Part shown: positions 36,293 to 45,594 of the stretch, piece after piece
Layout: each line of letters begins with the position of its first letter
How positions within the stretch are numbered: the first letter of the stretch is position 1
NCBI RefSeq assembly: GCF_004216895.1
Contig: NZ_SGXE01000001.1
Span: forward strand, 1,594,208 to 1,658,207
Length of the DNA: 64,000 nt
Origin: Aquimarina brevivitae
Lineage (GTDB): Bacteria > Bacteroidota > Bacteroidia > Flavobacteriales > Flavobacteriaceae
Direction: 5' to 3'
Program-made: the position numbers and the translations under genes
The notes under the pieces: model-generated
Database searches by the model: none
Seen by the model: only the letters and a program-made list of their open reading frames with translations
What the model was told of the DNA's origin: nothing

Positions 36293-38563
36293 TTAGTTTT
36301 TAGTAAACTTTTTTTCCTTTTTCTTTTTTCCAAATAGGCGTTTTAAAAATCCATCACGTTTTTCTGGTTCACAGTCCAGGTCCGCAAGCACCTCAGGAGT
36401 CGGAGGGATAAACTTCGCTTTTGTGATCTTATCAAAGTAATTGTCTTTATTTAACTGTTGATAGAGCTTTGCAAAAATAGGTAATGCACTATTCGCTCCT
36501 TGTCCTAAAGATGTGGAAGGGAAGCCAATGTTATAGTTATCATTACCTACCCAAGTTACTGTAACTAATCTGGGAGTAATACCAACAAACCAGCCATCTT
36601 TGTTGTCTTGTGTGGTTCCGGTTTTACCAGCAATATCATTGGTTAGCTTGTACTCGGTTCGGAGTCGAGTTGCGGTACCATTGGCTACTGTATTTTGTAA
36701 CATTTGTACCATAACCTGACGCGTATATTCTTTAAAAGCTATGTTTTTAGCTATTTTGGGATTAAACTCTGCAATAATGCTGCCATTACGATCGGTGATT
36801 TTAGTGATGTAATACGGGGAAACACTTTTTCCTGCGTTAACATAACTAGCATAAGCACCAGCTAGGTCAATCAATTTTATACCATCGATACCTAATACCA
36901 TGGAAGGTTCTTTTGATAATTTTTTTTCAATACCCAAGGCGCGAAGCATATCGTGTACATTTTCAATACCGGTATCTTGTAATACCTTAACAGCTATAGT
37001 GTTTATAGAATTGCTAAGTGCTTTTTCTAAGGTATAGTTGAGGTAAGGATCCTTTTGTTCCGAAGCATTTTGCGGTGTCCAGTCCTCATAATCACTATAG
37101 GTTACCTCCTTAATGGAGTAGTAGGTACAGGGATCCATTCCATTTTCAATGGCAGTGGTATATACAAATGGCTTCATGGTAGAGCCTATTTGCCGTTCAC
37201 TTTGAGAAATATGATCGTATTTAAAATAGCGATAATCAATTCCGCCTATGTAGGCAAGTACAGCTCCATCTTTAGGATTGATGGATAGCATACCTGTGTT
37301 TAAGAACTTCATATAGTGCTGAATGCTATCTATAGAGGTCCCTTTGGTAGTGATGTTGTTATCCCATTCAAATAGTTCTAAGGACTTAGTTTGGGATAAA
37401 GAGTCTTTGATTTGGGCTTCTGACAAACCTTCAGCTTTAAACCTTTTATATACAGGTGAGTTTTGTATGGCTTGATTTAATATGGTTTTATTTTTCCACG
37501 GGGGTATTTTTCCATGAGCTTTTTCATATTGTTGCTGCAAGTTACGAAGGTGTGAGCTCATAGATGCTTCTGCCAGTGTTTGCAGCTTTGAGTCTAAGGT
37601 GGTATGGATGACTAAACCATCTTTATAGATATCATAGGGTGACCCGTCTGGTTTTTTTAAATCGCTGAGTATTATTTCTACATCTTTTTTGACTTGTTGT
37701 CTAAAATATGGAGCCAACCCTTGATTATGATCATAAAATTGATAGTCTAGTGTTATAGAGGTGTTCATGATTTCTTTGGCCTTTGCAGCATCGAGGTAAT
37801 CGTATTTTACCATTTGCTGCAGGACCACATCTCTTCTCAGTTGACTTCTTTCAGGAAAAAGTCTTGGATTATAACTGTGATTGGCTTTGAGTGTTCCAAT
37901 CAAGGTAGCCGCTTCAGAAAGATTCAATTCCTGCGTGCTTTTATTAAAAAACTTGTGCGCAGCACTCTCGATTCCATAGGTGTTATCAGAAAAAGGTACG
38001 GTGTTAAAGTATAGTGTTAGCAGCTCATTTTTGGAGTAGATATCCTCTAAGCGACTTGCTACGATAGACTCTTTTAGTTTATTGACAGGTAAGCTAAAAA
38101 GCCCATAGTCGTTTCTACCAAATAAATTTTTGGCCAATTGAAGTGTTATGGTACTACCTCCACCTGAGGATTTGTCTTGAAGCAAGATCGTTTTAAAAAA
38201 TACGCGTAACAGACTTTTGTTGTCTATTCCATCATGTTCAAAAAATCGGGCATCCTCTGTGGCAATTAATGCATCAATTAGATGTTGCGGTAAATCAGCA
38301 AATTGTACAGGCTGTCGATCGTAGATATAATATTTACCGATCAAATCTTCATTACGGTCTAATACCTGTGTGGCTTCAGCTTGTTGTAAAGAACTGAGTT
38401 CTTCACTGGTAGCGATCTTACCCCAAAAACCAAAATAAATACTACCATAAAAAATAAAAAACAAACCGATAAGTACAGCTGCTAGTACTAGTGTTGCTTT
38501 GACCCATTTGTTTTTTAATGCTTTTCGAAATAGAAGAGAATAGGATTTGAAATTGATGTTCAA
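36293..38563 (-). CDS. Class A penicillin-binding protein (PBP1A type)
   Basis: A bifunctional peptidoglycan synthase of 756 residues. One membrane helix (20-45) anchors it. The glycosyltransferase domain has catalytic Glu103 in EDARFFEHDGID and the GGSTITLQLAKNLF motif. The transpeptidase domain has Ser461-x-x-Lys464 (GSTMKPF), SNS and KTGTT. The C-terminus is a short basic tail. Its start overlaps the BCCT transporter stop by 4 bp, an operon link not usual for this enzyme. Confidence 0.95.
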   Translation of the reverse strand: MNINFKSYSLLFRKALKNKWVKATLVLAAVLIGLFFIFYGSIYFGFWGKIATSEELSSLQQAEATQVLDRNEDLIGKYYIYDRQPVQFADLPQHLIDALIATEDARFFEHDGIDNKSLLRVFFKTILLQDKSSGGGSTITLQLAKNLFGRNDYGLFSLPVNKLKESIVASRLEDIYSKNELLTLYFNTVPFSDNTYGIESAAHKFFNKSTQELNLSEAATLIGTLKANHSYNPRLFPERSQLRRDVVLQQMVKYDYLDAAKAKEIMNTSITLDYQFYDHNQGLAPYFRQQVKKDVEIILSDLKKPDGSPYDIYKDGLVIHTTLDSKLQTLAEASMSSHLRNLQQQYEKAHGKIPPWKNKTILNQAIQNSPVYKRFKAEGLSEAQIKDSLSQTKSLELFEWDNNITTKGTSIDSIQHYMKFLNTGMLSINPKDGAVLAYIGGIDYRYFKYDHISQSERQIGSTMKPFVYTTAIENGMDPCTYYSIKEVTYSDYEDWTPQNASEQKDPYLNYTLEKALSNSINTIAVKVLQDTGIENVHDMLRALGIEKKLSKEPSMVLGIDGIKLIDLAGAYASYVNAGKSVSPYYITKITDRNGSIIAEFNPKIAKNIAFKEYTRQVMVQMLQNTVANGTATRLRTEYKLTNDIAGKTGTTQDNKDGWFVGITPRLVTVTWVGNDNYNIGFPSTSLGQGANSALPIFAKLYQQLNKDNYFDKITKAKFIPPTPEVLADLDCEPEKRDGFLKRLFGKKKKEKKFTKN

Positions 38564-40077
38564 CGCTCAACAAGTTTTTGTTTTTGACTAAAATCTTTGA
38601 TAAAAAAAATAATCATGATTACCATTAAAATTGCAAAAGGTAACGAGGTAATAATAAGTAATTTTTGCATAGCAACCAGGATATTTATGTCTTCTTTAGT
38701 ATTGCCTAATAAAATAATACCGATACTAAAAATAGTCAGTATGATGCTCCATAGTATACGGTGTTTTTTGGAAGGCTCCTTGACACCATTATTGGTAAAC
38801 ATACTTAATACGAAAATGGCAGAATCTAAAGAAGTGACTAAAAAACTTACTAGAAGTACAATCACTAAGGTGTTAATTACCCCTTGAAACGGATAGTTTT
38901 CAAAAAAAATAAATATAGAATTGAAAACATTATCAAATTGGCCATTATACATCCCTAAATCATCGATTAAATTAAACGCCGACTGACCAAACGTGGTAAA
39001 CCAAAAAAAAGTGCCTAATGAAGGTACTAAAAGTACTCCGATAATGATTTCTCTCAGGGTTCTTCCCTTAGAAATACGAGCAATGAAGATTCCTGTAAAT
39101 GGGGCCCAAGCTAGCCAGAATGCCCAGTAGTAATAGGTCCAATCTGTCAAAAAAGCTTCGCCAGGATCATAGGTATCATAGGCTAGGCTTAACGGAATAA
39201 AAGCAGTGACATAGTGATAGAGTGAGTTAAAAAATTGTGCTATAGTTTGGAATACATTATTTTGAAACAATACAAAAAGTAATAGAGCTATAGTGCCATA
39301 TACGTTCCAAGTACTAAGTATCCGTATTCCTTTGTTGACTCCTCGATAGACAGAAATAAAGGCTAAAGCGGAGATCACAAGTAAAGTGACCATAGTACCT
39401 TTAACGCCAAAATTAATAGTTGTCAAATGACTAATGCCTCCATTTATTTGTGTGGTTCCAAGACCAACAGCAGCTACTAGTCCGAAGACCGTAGTAAGTA
39501 TCGCCAAAATATCTATTCCTTTTAATAAAGTATTACGGATACAATTTGATGTAACGTATGTACCAATACTGGCAAAAGCAGTGCTAGACAATACTTTTTT
39601 TGATTCTACAAATAAATAATATCCTACAGCTATGGCAAAAATCGCATAAAAAGCCCAAGCTGTGAATCCCCATTGATAAAAAGTATACTGTAGGGCTATT
39701 GTAGATGCATCAGTTGCAGTATCGATTGGTGGATGTTGATACATATACACCGGCTCTTGAACGGCTCGGAGTAATATACCAGAACCCATACCTGCACTAT
39801 ATAACATAGCGATCCACGAAAGACGTGAAAATTCTGGTTGGTCTTTAGCAGTACCCAGCTTTTGCTTACCCCATTTCGAAAAGGCCAAGAGGAGTAATAG
39901 AAGCACACAAATCAGGCCTAACCATAAATAAAACTTACCAAAGTATTTGCGAAATAAAAGCGATGTAGATTCAATATAAGTGTAAGTTTCAAGGCTGAAA
40001 AAATACAGAAAAAATGAAAACACTAATAGAATACCGATGGAGGAATATAACAGTTGATTTTTGCTAAACATACTCAA
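38560..40077 (-). CDS. BCCT family betaine/choline/carnitine transporter
   Basis: A 505-residue inner-membrane symporter with 12 helices that imports compatible solutes such as glycine betaine. The family signature is present as WTYYYWAFWLAWAPFTGIF followed by ARISKGRTLREI. The start is taken at 40077; a second ATG two codons in (40071) is equally good. The gene is upstream of the penicillin-binding protein gene, sharing ATGA. No long hydrophilic C-terminal sensor tail is present, unlike BetP. Confidence 0.92.
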   Translation of the reverse strand: MSMFSKNQLLYSSIGILLVFSFFLYFFSLETYTYIESTSLLFRKYFGKFYLWLGLICVLLLLLLAFSKWGKQKLGTAKDQPEFSRLSWIAMLYSAGMGSGILLRAVQEPVYMYQHPPIDTATDASTIALQYTFYQWGFTAWAFYAIFAIAVGYYLFVESKKVLSSTAFASIGTYVTSNCIRNTLLKGIDILAILTTVFGLVAAVGLGTTQINGGISHLTTINFGVKGTMVTLLVISALAFISVYRGVNKGIRILSTWNVYGTIALLLFVLFQNNVFQTIAQFFNSLYHYVTAFIPLSLAYDTYDPGEAFLTDWTYYYWAFWLAWAPFTGIFIARISKGRTLREIIIGVLLVPSLGTFFWFTTFGQSAFNLIDDLGMYNGQFDNVFNSIFIFFENYPFQGVINTLVIVLLVSFLVTSLDSAIFVLSMFTNNGVKEPSKKHRILWSIILTIFSIGIILLGNTKEDINILVAMQKLLIITSLPFAILMVIMIIFFIKDFSQKQKLVER

Positions 40078-40515
40078 ATTTCAATCATATAGATGGTCTT
40101 CAAGATAGTTTTTTAATGAAAACTTAATCTTATAATTATGATAAAAGCAGCTAAAATTTATTTTTTTGAATGTAAAATAATTAATTTTAAAGCTATTATA
40201 TGCGTTTAAAAGCATTTATAATTTTTTTAGATAAATAACGAAATATTAATTTTTTTAATTACAATTGTACCAGCATATCGCTGCGTATAATGACAAGTGT
40301 TTTTGCTTTCGGTTTGTTGAAAGGATGGAAGTTACTTTCAAGAAATACTTATCGGATAAGTGCCCGAAATTTAGAGCTTTCTTCTAATTTATCAATACTT
40401 GCTAGCCAGCATGAATATCTATTCGTGCCAACGACTTGTAACCCTTTAAGAGTTTGATTTCGTTATTTGTTTTTGTAGACTTGTTCACCAATTAAATACT
40501 ATTTAAAACATACTA
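40078..40515. other. 438-bp divergent intergenic region
   Basis: The half nearest the transporter gene (40080-40265) is very AT-rich. No convincing open frame, RNA or paired promoter boxes are seen. The region must hold the promoters of the transporter and polyamine operons, which diverge from it. ACAATTGT near 40262 is a small palindrome. Confidence 0.45.
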
Positions 40516-41919
40516 ATGAATATAAAGTACATCGATCTTATAGATCAAACCTATTATTTTCCACAAGAAGAATTTAAACTCAAGGGTGATAGCCAAACGC
40601 TCACCTTTCATGATATTGATTTAATGGAGCTGGTAGAACAGTACGGCGCCCCATTAAAGTTTACCTACCTACCTAAGATTTCTGAAAATATTCAAAAAGC
40701 TAAAGGCTGGTTTGCTAATGCCTTTAAAAAGCATAACTATAAAGGCAATTACCATTATTGCTATTGCACCAAAAGTTCTCATTTTGAACATATCCTCCAG
40801 GAGGCACTAAAAAATGATATCCATATCGAAACGTCATCTGCTTTTGATATCAATATCATTGAAAACCTTAAGGCAAAAGGCAAAATAAAAAATGACGCCT
40901 ACGTAATCTGTAATGGTTTTAAAAGAGAGCAGTATATTAATAATATCGCAAGGCTTATCAATAACGGTCACGAAAACTGTATACCTATTATTGATAATTA
41001 TGAGGAAATAGATCTGCTAAGCGAAGAGATCAATGATGATTTTAAAATAGGGATCCGTATTGCATCCGAAGAAGAGCCTAAGTTTGAATTTTATACCTCA
41101 CGATTAGGAATTGGCTATCGAAATATTGTTCCTTTTTATAACGAACAAATCAAGGATAATGAAAAGGTAGAGCTTAAGATGCTTCACTTTTTTATCAATA
41201 CTGGGATAAGAGATACCGCCTATTATTGGAACGAACTGTTAAAGTGTTTAAAAGTATATATACGATTGAAAAAAATCTGTCCTACCTTGGATAGCTTAAA
41301 TATTGGTGGTGGTTTTCCTACCAAAAATTCATTAGCTTTTGAATACGATTATCAATATATGATTGATGAGATTATCAATCAGATCAATATTGCTTGTCAA
41401 GAAGCGGAAGTTCCTGTGCCTGATATTTTTACCGAATTCGGAAGTTTTACGGTTGGAGAAAGTGGAGGAGCGATTTATGAGGTTTTGTACCAAAAGCAAC
41501 AAAATGATCGCGAAAAATGGAATATGATCAATTCTTCGTTCATCACCACTTTGCCAGATACCTGGGCTATAAACAAACGATTTATAATGTTAGCCATTAA
41601 TAGGTGGAATGATGAATATGAACGCGTTTTATTAGGTGGTTTAACTTGTGATAGTGATGATTATTACAACAGTGAGCAACATATGAATGCGATTTATTTA
41701 CCAAAATATAAAAAGGATAAACCGCTTTATATCGGCTTTTTTAATACAGGAGCCTATCAGGAAACTATTGGAGGCTACGGGGGGCTTCAACACTGTTTAA
41801 TACCACAACCCAAACTTGTCTTGGTAGACAAAGATGAAAATGGTAACTTAACGACACGATTATACAGAGAGCAACAAAGGAGCGAAGAGCTACTACAAAT
41901 TTTAGGATACAATGAGTAA
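40516..41919 (+). CDS. speA: Arginine decarboxylase, alanine-racemase fold
   Basis: A 467-residue pyridoxal-phosphate enzyme that converts arginine to agmatine, first step of a polyamine route. The cofactor lysine is Lys86 in HYCYCTKSSHF. The Gly-rich phosphate-binding segment is LNIGGGFP, and CDSDDYY near the C-terminus is the substrate-site motif of fold III decarboxylases. It is shorter than the Escherichia SpeA (about 630 residues) and fits the Bacteroidota type. The next gene starts within its stop region (8-bp overlap), which ties it to the agmatinase. Confidence 0.9.
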   Translation: MNIKYIDLIDQTYYFPQEEFKLKGDSQTLTFHDIDLMELVEQYGAPLKFTYLPKISENIQKAKGWFANAFKKHNYKGNYHYCYCTKSSHFEHILQEALKNDIHIETSSAFDINIIENLKAKGKIKNDAYVICNGFKREQYINNIARLINNGHENCIPIIDNYEEIDLLSEEINDDFKIGIRIASEEEPKFEFYTSRLGIGYRNIVPFYNEQIKDNEKVELKMLHFFINTGIRDTAYYWNELLKCLKVYIRLKKICPTLDSLNIGGGFPTKNSLAFEYDYQYMIDEIINQINIACQEAEVPVPDIFTEFGSFTVGESGGAIYEVLYQKQQNDREKWNMINSSFITTLPDTWAINKRFIMLAINRWNDEYERVLLGGLTCDSDDYYNSEQHMNAIYLPKYKKDKPLYIGFFNTGAYQETIGGYGGLQHCLIPQPKLVLVDKDENGNLTTRLYREQQRSEELLQILGYNE

Positions 41920-42847
41920 GAATTACGCTGGCATCGAAGATACCTATGCCAAAATTGAAACTGCAAAAGTAGTTTTGATCCCTGTGCCTTATGACGGCAC
42001 AAGTACTTGGCAAAAAGGTGCAGACAAAGGACCGGAAGCATTTTTGAATGCATCAGAGAACATGGAATTATACGATATCGAAACTGATACGGAAGTTTAT
42101 AAGCAAGGGGTGTATTTAGCGGCACCTATTACTGAAAATTCTTCTCCAGAGGCTATGGTTCAAAAAGTACACGAGGAGACCAAGAAGTATATCAAGAAAA
42201 ATAAATTTGTTACTTTATTTGGAGGAGAACACTCTATTTCCATTGGCTCCATTAGAGCTTTTAATGAGTGTTTTGATAATTTGTCTGTGCTGCATATCGA
42301 TGCACACGCTGATTTAAGGCCAGAGTATGAAGGGACTAAATGCAATCATGCTTGTGCGGTCTATGAAGCCAGCCAGACCACCAATTTAATTCAGGTGGGG
42401 ATCCGCAGTATGGATAGCATCGAAAAGAGTGTAATGAATGAGGAGAAAACTTATTTTGCACACGATATGGTGAATGACGAATATTGGATGGACAATGTAA
42501 TTGACCAACTAACAGACAATGTTTTCATCACTTTTGACTTAGATGCATTTGATCCTTCCATTTTGCCTTCAACAGGCACACCAGAACCTGGAGGGTTGTT
42601 ATGGTATGAAACACTTGAGTTTTTGAAAGAAGTTTTTAAAGAAAAAAATGTGGTAGGGTTTGATATCGTGGAGCTTTGCCCAAATGAAGTAAATAAATCT
42701 TCAGATTTTGTGGCTGCAAAATTGTATTATAAAATGCTTAGTTATAAATTTATAGATGAAGCAGTGGATGATGCATATGAAGGCGCACAAATAGAAGAGG
42801 TTACAACGAAACCAAAAAAAATAAATTTAAATCAGGATAATGAATAA
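41912..42847 (+). CDS. speB: Agmatinase (ureohydrolase family)
   Basis: A 311-residue dimanganese ureohydrolase that should split agmatine into putrescine and urea. Metal ligands are visible as His107 (GGEHS), Asp130, His132 and Asp134 (HIDAHAD), and Asp209 and Asp211 (FDLDAFD). Position after arginine decarboxylase supports agmatine rather than arginine as substrate. It overlaps both neighbours by 8 bp. The extra C-terminal tail of about 30 residues (DDAYEGAQIEEV onwards) is charged and of unknown role. Confidence 0.92.
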   Translation: MSKNYAGIEDTYAKIETAKVVLIPVPYDGTSTWQKGADKGPEAFLNASENMELYDIETDTEVYKQGVYLAAPITENSSPEAMVQKVHEETKKYIKKNKFVTLFGGEHSISIGSIRAFNECFDNLSVLHIDAHADLRPEYEGTKCNHACAVYEASQTTNLIQVGIRSMDSIEKSVMNEEKTYFAHDMVNDEYWMDNVIDQLTDNVFITFDLDAFDPSILPSTGTPEPGGLLWYETLEFLKEVFKEKNVVGFDIVELCPNEVNKSSDFVAAKLYYKMLSYKFIDEAVDDAYEGAQIEEVTTKPKKINLNQDNE

Positions 42848-43811
42848 AGGGGCTATCTCACAATTTATAGAAAAATATTATTTACACTTTAATGCAGCTG
42901 CCTTGGTAGATGCAGCAAAGGGATATGAAGATCAATTAAACGGTGGTGCTAAAATGCTAGTTTCGCTTGCCGGTGCTATGAGTACCGCTGAGCTGGGCAA
43001 AATTTTCGCAGAGATGATTCGCCAGGACAAGGTGCATATTATTTCTTGTACAGGGGCTAATTTAGAAGAGGATATTATGAATTTGGTTGCACACTCTCAT
43101 TACAAGCGTGTGCCTAATTATAGAGATTTAACACCACAGCAAGAGTGGGATTTATTGGAAAAAGGATTGAACAGAGTTACTGATACCTGTATCCCTGAAG
43201 AAGAAGCGTTTAGAAGATTGCAGGAGCATATTTTTAAGATATGGAAGGATGCAGAAGCAAAAGGAGAACGCTATTTTCCACACGAGTTTATGTATAAAAT
43301 GTTACTTTCGGGTGTTTTAGAAGAGCATTATGAGATTGATATCAAAGATTCCTGGATGTATGCTGCAGCAGAAAAGAATTTACCAATTGTGGTGCCCGGT
43401 TGGGAAGATAGTACTATGGGTAATATTTTTGCCTCTTATGTACTAAAAGGAGAGCTAAAGGCGAGTACTATGAAATCTGGGATAGAGTATATGACCTTTT
43501 TGGCGGATTGGTACACTGATAATTCTGAAAAAGGCATCGGTTTCTTTCAAATAGGGGGTGGAATCGCAGGTGATTTTCCTATATGTGTTGTACCAATGTT
43601 GTATCAGGATATGGAGCGGACAGACACACCGTTTTGGAGCTATTTTTGCCAAATCTCTGATTCGACCACCAGTTATGGATCATATTCCGGAGCAGTGCCA
43701 AACGAAAAAATTACTTGGGGTAAATTAGACATCGATACTCCTAAGTTTATCATAGAAAGTGATGCTACCATTGTAGCTCCATTGATATTTGCCTACTTAT
43801 TAGATATGTAA
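42840..43811 (+). CDS. Deoxyhypusine-synthase-like enzyme, probable homospermidine synthase
   Basis: A 323-residue NAD-dependent aminobutyl transferase of the deoxyhypusine synthase family. GAMSTAELGK, CTGANLEED and GGGIAGDFP match NAD/spermidine site segments. SYSGAVPNEKITWGK holds the catalytic lysine (Lys295). Bacteria lack the eIF5A substrate. A bacterial homologue, SpeY of Anabaena, makes homospermidine from putrescine and spermidine-type donors. Because this gene overlaps agmatinase, which provides putrescine, homospermidine synthesis is the likely role. Flavobacteria are known to contain homospermidine. Confidence 0.85.
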   Translation: MNKGAISQFIEKYYLHFNAAALVDAAKGYEDQLNGGAKMLVSLAGAMSTAELGKIFAEMIRQDKVHIISCTGANLEEDIMNLVAHSHYKRVPNYRDLTPQQEWDLLEKGLNRVTDTCIPEEEAFRRLQEHIFKIWKDAEAKGERYFPHEFMYKMLLSGVLEEHYEIDIKDSWMYAAAEKNLPIVVPGWEDSTMGNIFASYVLKGELKASTMKSGIEYMTFLADWYTDNSEKGIGFFQIGGGIAGDFPICVVPMLYQDMERTDTPFWSYFCQISDSTTSYGSYSGAVPNEKITWGKLDIDTPKFIIESDATIVAPLIFAYLLDM

Positions 43812-43830
43812 CTAACTAAACCTGTGACCT

Positions 43831-44127
43831 ATGAGAAGAGTAATAGTTGATTATAAAAAATTGAATAAAGATATTCTCAATATGCTAGTGGAAAAATTTC
43901 CAGATGGCTATGAGGATAGAGATATAATTACCTTTAAAAATCAGTTTAATGAAACCATCGAAGCTGTAGAGGTAAGAACTGAAGACACCTGCTATTTGGT
44001 AAAAATTAGTAAACGTCTCGCTGATACTATGGAGAATTGGGACGACGATGATGATGATAACGATTCATCAGATATGGAAGTGTCTTCTCCTGAGCCATCC
44101 GAGGAAATGGATGAGGATGATGACTAG
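43831..44127 (+). CDS. Small protein with acidic C-terminal tail
   Basis: A 98-residue protein. The first 70 residues form an alpha/beta unit (MRRVIVDYKKLNKDILNMLV and YLVKISKRLAD). The tail from residue 71 is almost all Asp, Glu and Ser. It follows the deoxyhypusine-synthase-like gene by 19 bases and is followed by a terminator, so it closes the polyamine operon. A link to polyamines, for example by charge binding, is only an idea. No family is recognised. Confidence 0.7.
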   Translation: MRRVIVDYKKLNKDILNMLVEKFPDGYEDRDIITFKNQFNETIEAVEVRTEDTCYLVKISKRLADTMENWDDDDDDNDSSDMEVSSPEPSEEMDEDDD

Positions 44128-44154
44128 ATAAAGTAACCTATAGTACATATTAAA

Positions 44155-44187
44155 AAAAGCTACGCATAATATGGGTAGCTTATTTTA
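44155..44187 (+). terminator. Terminator of the polyamine operon
   Basis: AAGCTAC pairs with GTAGCTT around an 11-base loop, with A-rich and T-rich flanks, 30 bases after the last stop of the operon. Confidence 0.65.
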
Positions 44188-44289
44188 TATGCTTTTTAGT
44201 TATTAAAATAAATTTATTCATATTTGTTAAAATTTTCTAAAAAAAATATAAGTAAATAGCTTGTTTGATAATCTAAAGTAGTTTCAGCC

Positions 44290-45594
44290 TTGACACATTT
44301 CTTCAGTACTATCTTTAAAAACTATATACAACAGCAAGCCTCCTGTTTAATTATTTTCTTTGGAATGATGTCATTGCACGGGCAAACTGAGGAATCCGGT
44401 AAGTTTTCTAATTTTTTCTTTACACCTGAGATTTTGTTAGGTAAGACTATGGAAGCAAATACTGATTTTCCAAAAACTACGCTACAAAAAGGCTTGTTTT
44501 TGAACTTTGGAACACAAAAACGTGATAGCAATCTACATTGGGTAAGAGTATTAGGATTTCCAAAAACAGGTTTGTCCTTAGGCATAACGGAATTTGGTAA
44601 TATCGAAAAAATTGGAATAGCATATAGCGTAATGCCTTTTGCGGAATTTGATTTGTTTAAGAAAAAAACAGATCGCTGGAGTTTACATCTGGGTTTTGGA
44701 GCCGGGTATATAGATACAAAATACGATCCGGAAATGAATCCGAATAATTTGGCAGTTACAACATCGATTAACTGGTCCTATAAGTCGTTTTTGTATTATC
44801 GCATATCGAAGGGAGAACTATACAACTGGCGATTAGGATTAGGATATGCTCATTTTTCTAATGGTCATACTCGACTGCCAAATCAAGGGTTAAATTCATT
44901 TCTTATTAGTGCTTCTTTGGTAATAGGTAAGGATTTTTATGCACAGCCGGTTCAGGATATAGATAAATTAGGTATCCGAAATAGAATAAAGGAATATTAC
45001 TTTGAAACTCGTGGTGGAATCGGCCAAAATGTGTTATCCCGGGTATTTAATACCAAAAAAGAGGTGTTTTCCATGGCGTTATCTGGCGGTACAATAGTAA
45101 ATAGAACATTTAAGTTTGGGGGTGGCGTTTACTATAGGTTTTATGAACACTACTATGATTATATCAAAGAAGGTGGACAACTCGTACAGGAACAGCGAAC
45201 TAATTATAGGAATCATCCATACCGGTATGCTACAAATATTGGACTTTTTGGAAGTGCAGAACTCCTTTTAGGCCATGTGGGAGTCGAATTTAACCTAGGA
45301 GTTAACATCTACAAACCATTTTACAAATTTGATTGGCAGCTCAGTCAAGGTTTTTATCAAAATGGGACATATCTTAAATTGGGTGAATTAGATGATTATT
45401 ATAAGCTAAAGAAAATAATATCCAGTCGAATGGGCTTACGATATTATTTACTAAATACCGCTAAGGCGTTACAACATAATTTCTTTTTGGGAGCCCATAT
45501 TAATGCTAATCTTGGACAAGCTGATTTTTCGGAACTTAGTTTGGGTTATGTTTATCGTTTTACCACTAAAAGGAAATCAAAAACAAAATCATGA
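44290..45594 (+). CDS. Acyloxyacyl hydrolase (PagL-like) outer-membrane protein
   Basis: A 434-residue predicted barrel protein. The segment YAHFSNGHTRLPNQG contains the HxSN motif (His188, Ser190) of PagL lipid A 3-O-deacylases, which trim an acyl chain from lipid A in the outer membrane. The region after residue 210 adds further strands not present in the small PagL of Pseudomonas but usual in Bacteroidota members. The reading starts with TTG at 44290; a hydrophobic signal (SCLIIFFGMMSLHGQ) follows. No better ATG lies upstream of it. It converges with meaB with a 6-bp overlap. Confidence 0.75.
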   Translation: MTHFFSTIFKNYIQQQASCLIIFFGMMSLHGQTEESGKFSNFFFTPEILLGKTMEANTDFPKTTLQKGLFLNFGTQKRDSNLHWVRVLGFPKTGLSLGITEFGNIEKIGIAYSVMPFAEFDLFKKKTDRWSLHLGFGAGYIDTKYDPEMNPNNLAVTTSINWSYKSFLYYRISKGELYNWRLGLGYAHFSNGHTRLPNQGLNSFLISASLVIGKDFYAQPVQDIDKLGIRNRIKEYYFETRGGIGQNVLSRVFNTKKEVFSMALSGGTIVNRTFKFGGGVYYRFYEHYYDYIKEGGQLVQEQRTNYRNHPYRYATNIGLFGSAELLLGHVGVEFNLGVNIYKPFYKFDWQLSQGFYQNGTYLKLGELDDYYKLKKIISSRMGLRYYLLNTAKALQHNFFLGAHINANLGQADFSELSLGYVYRFTTKRKSKTKS

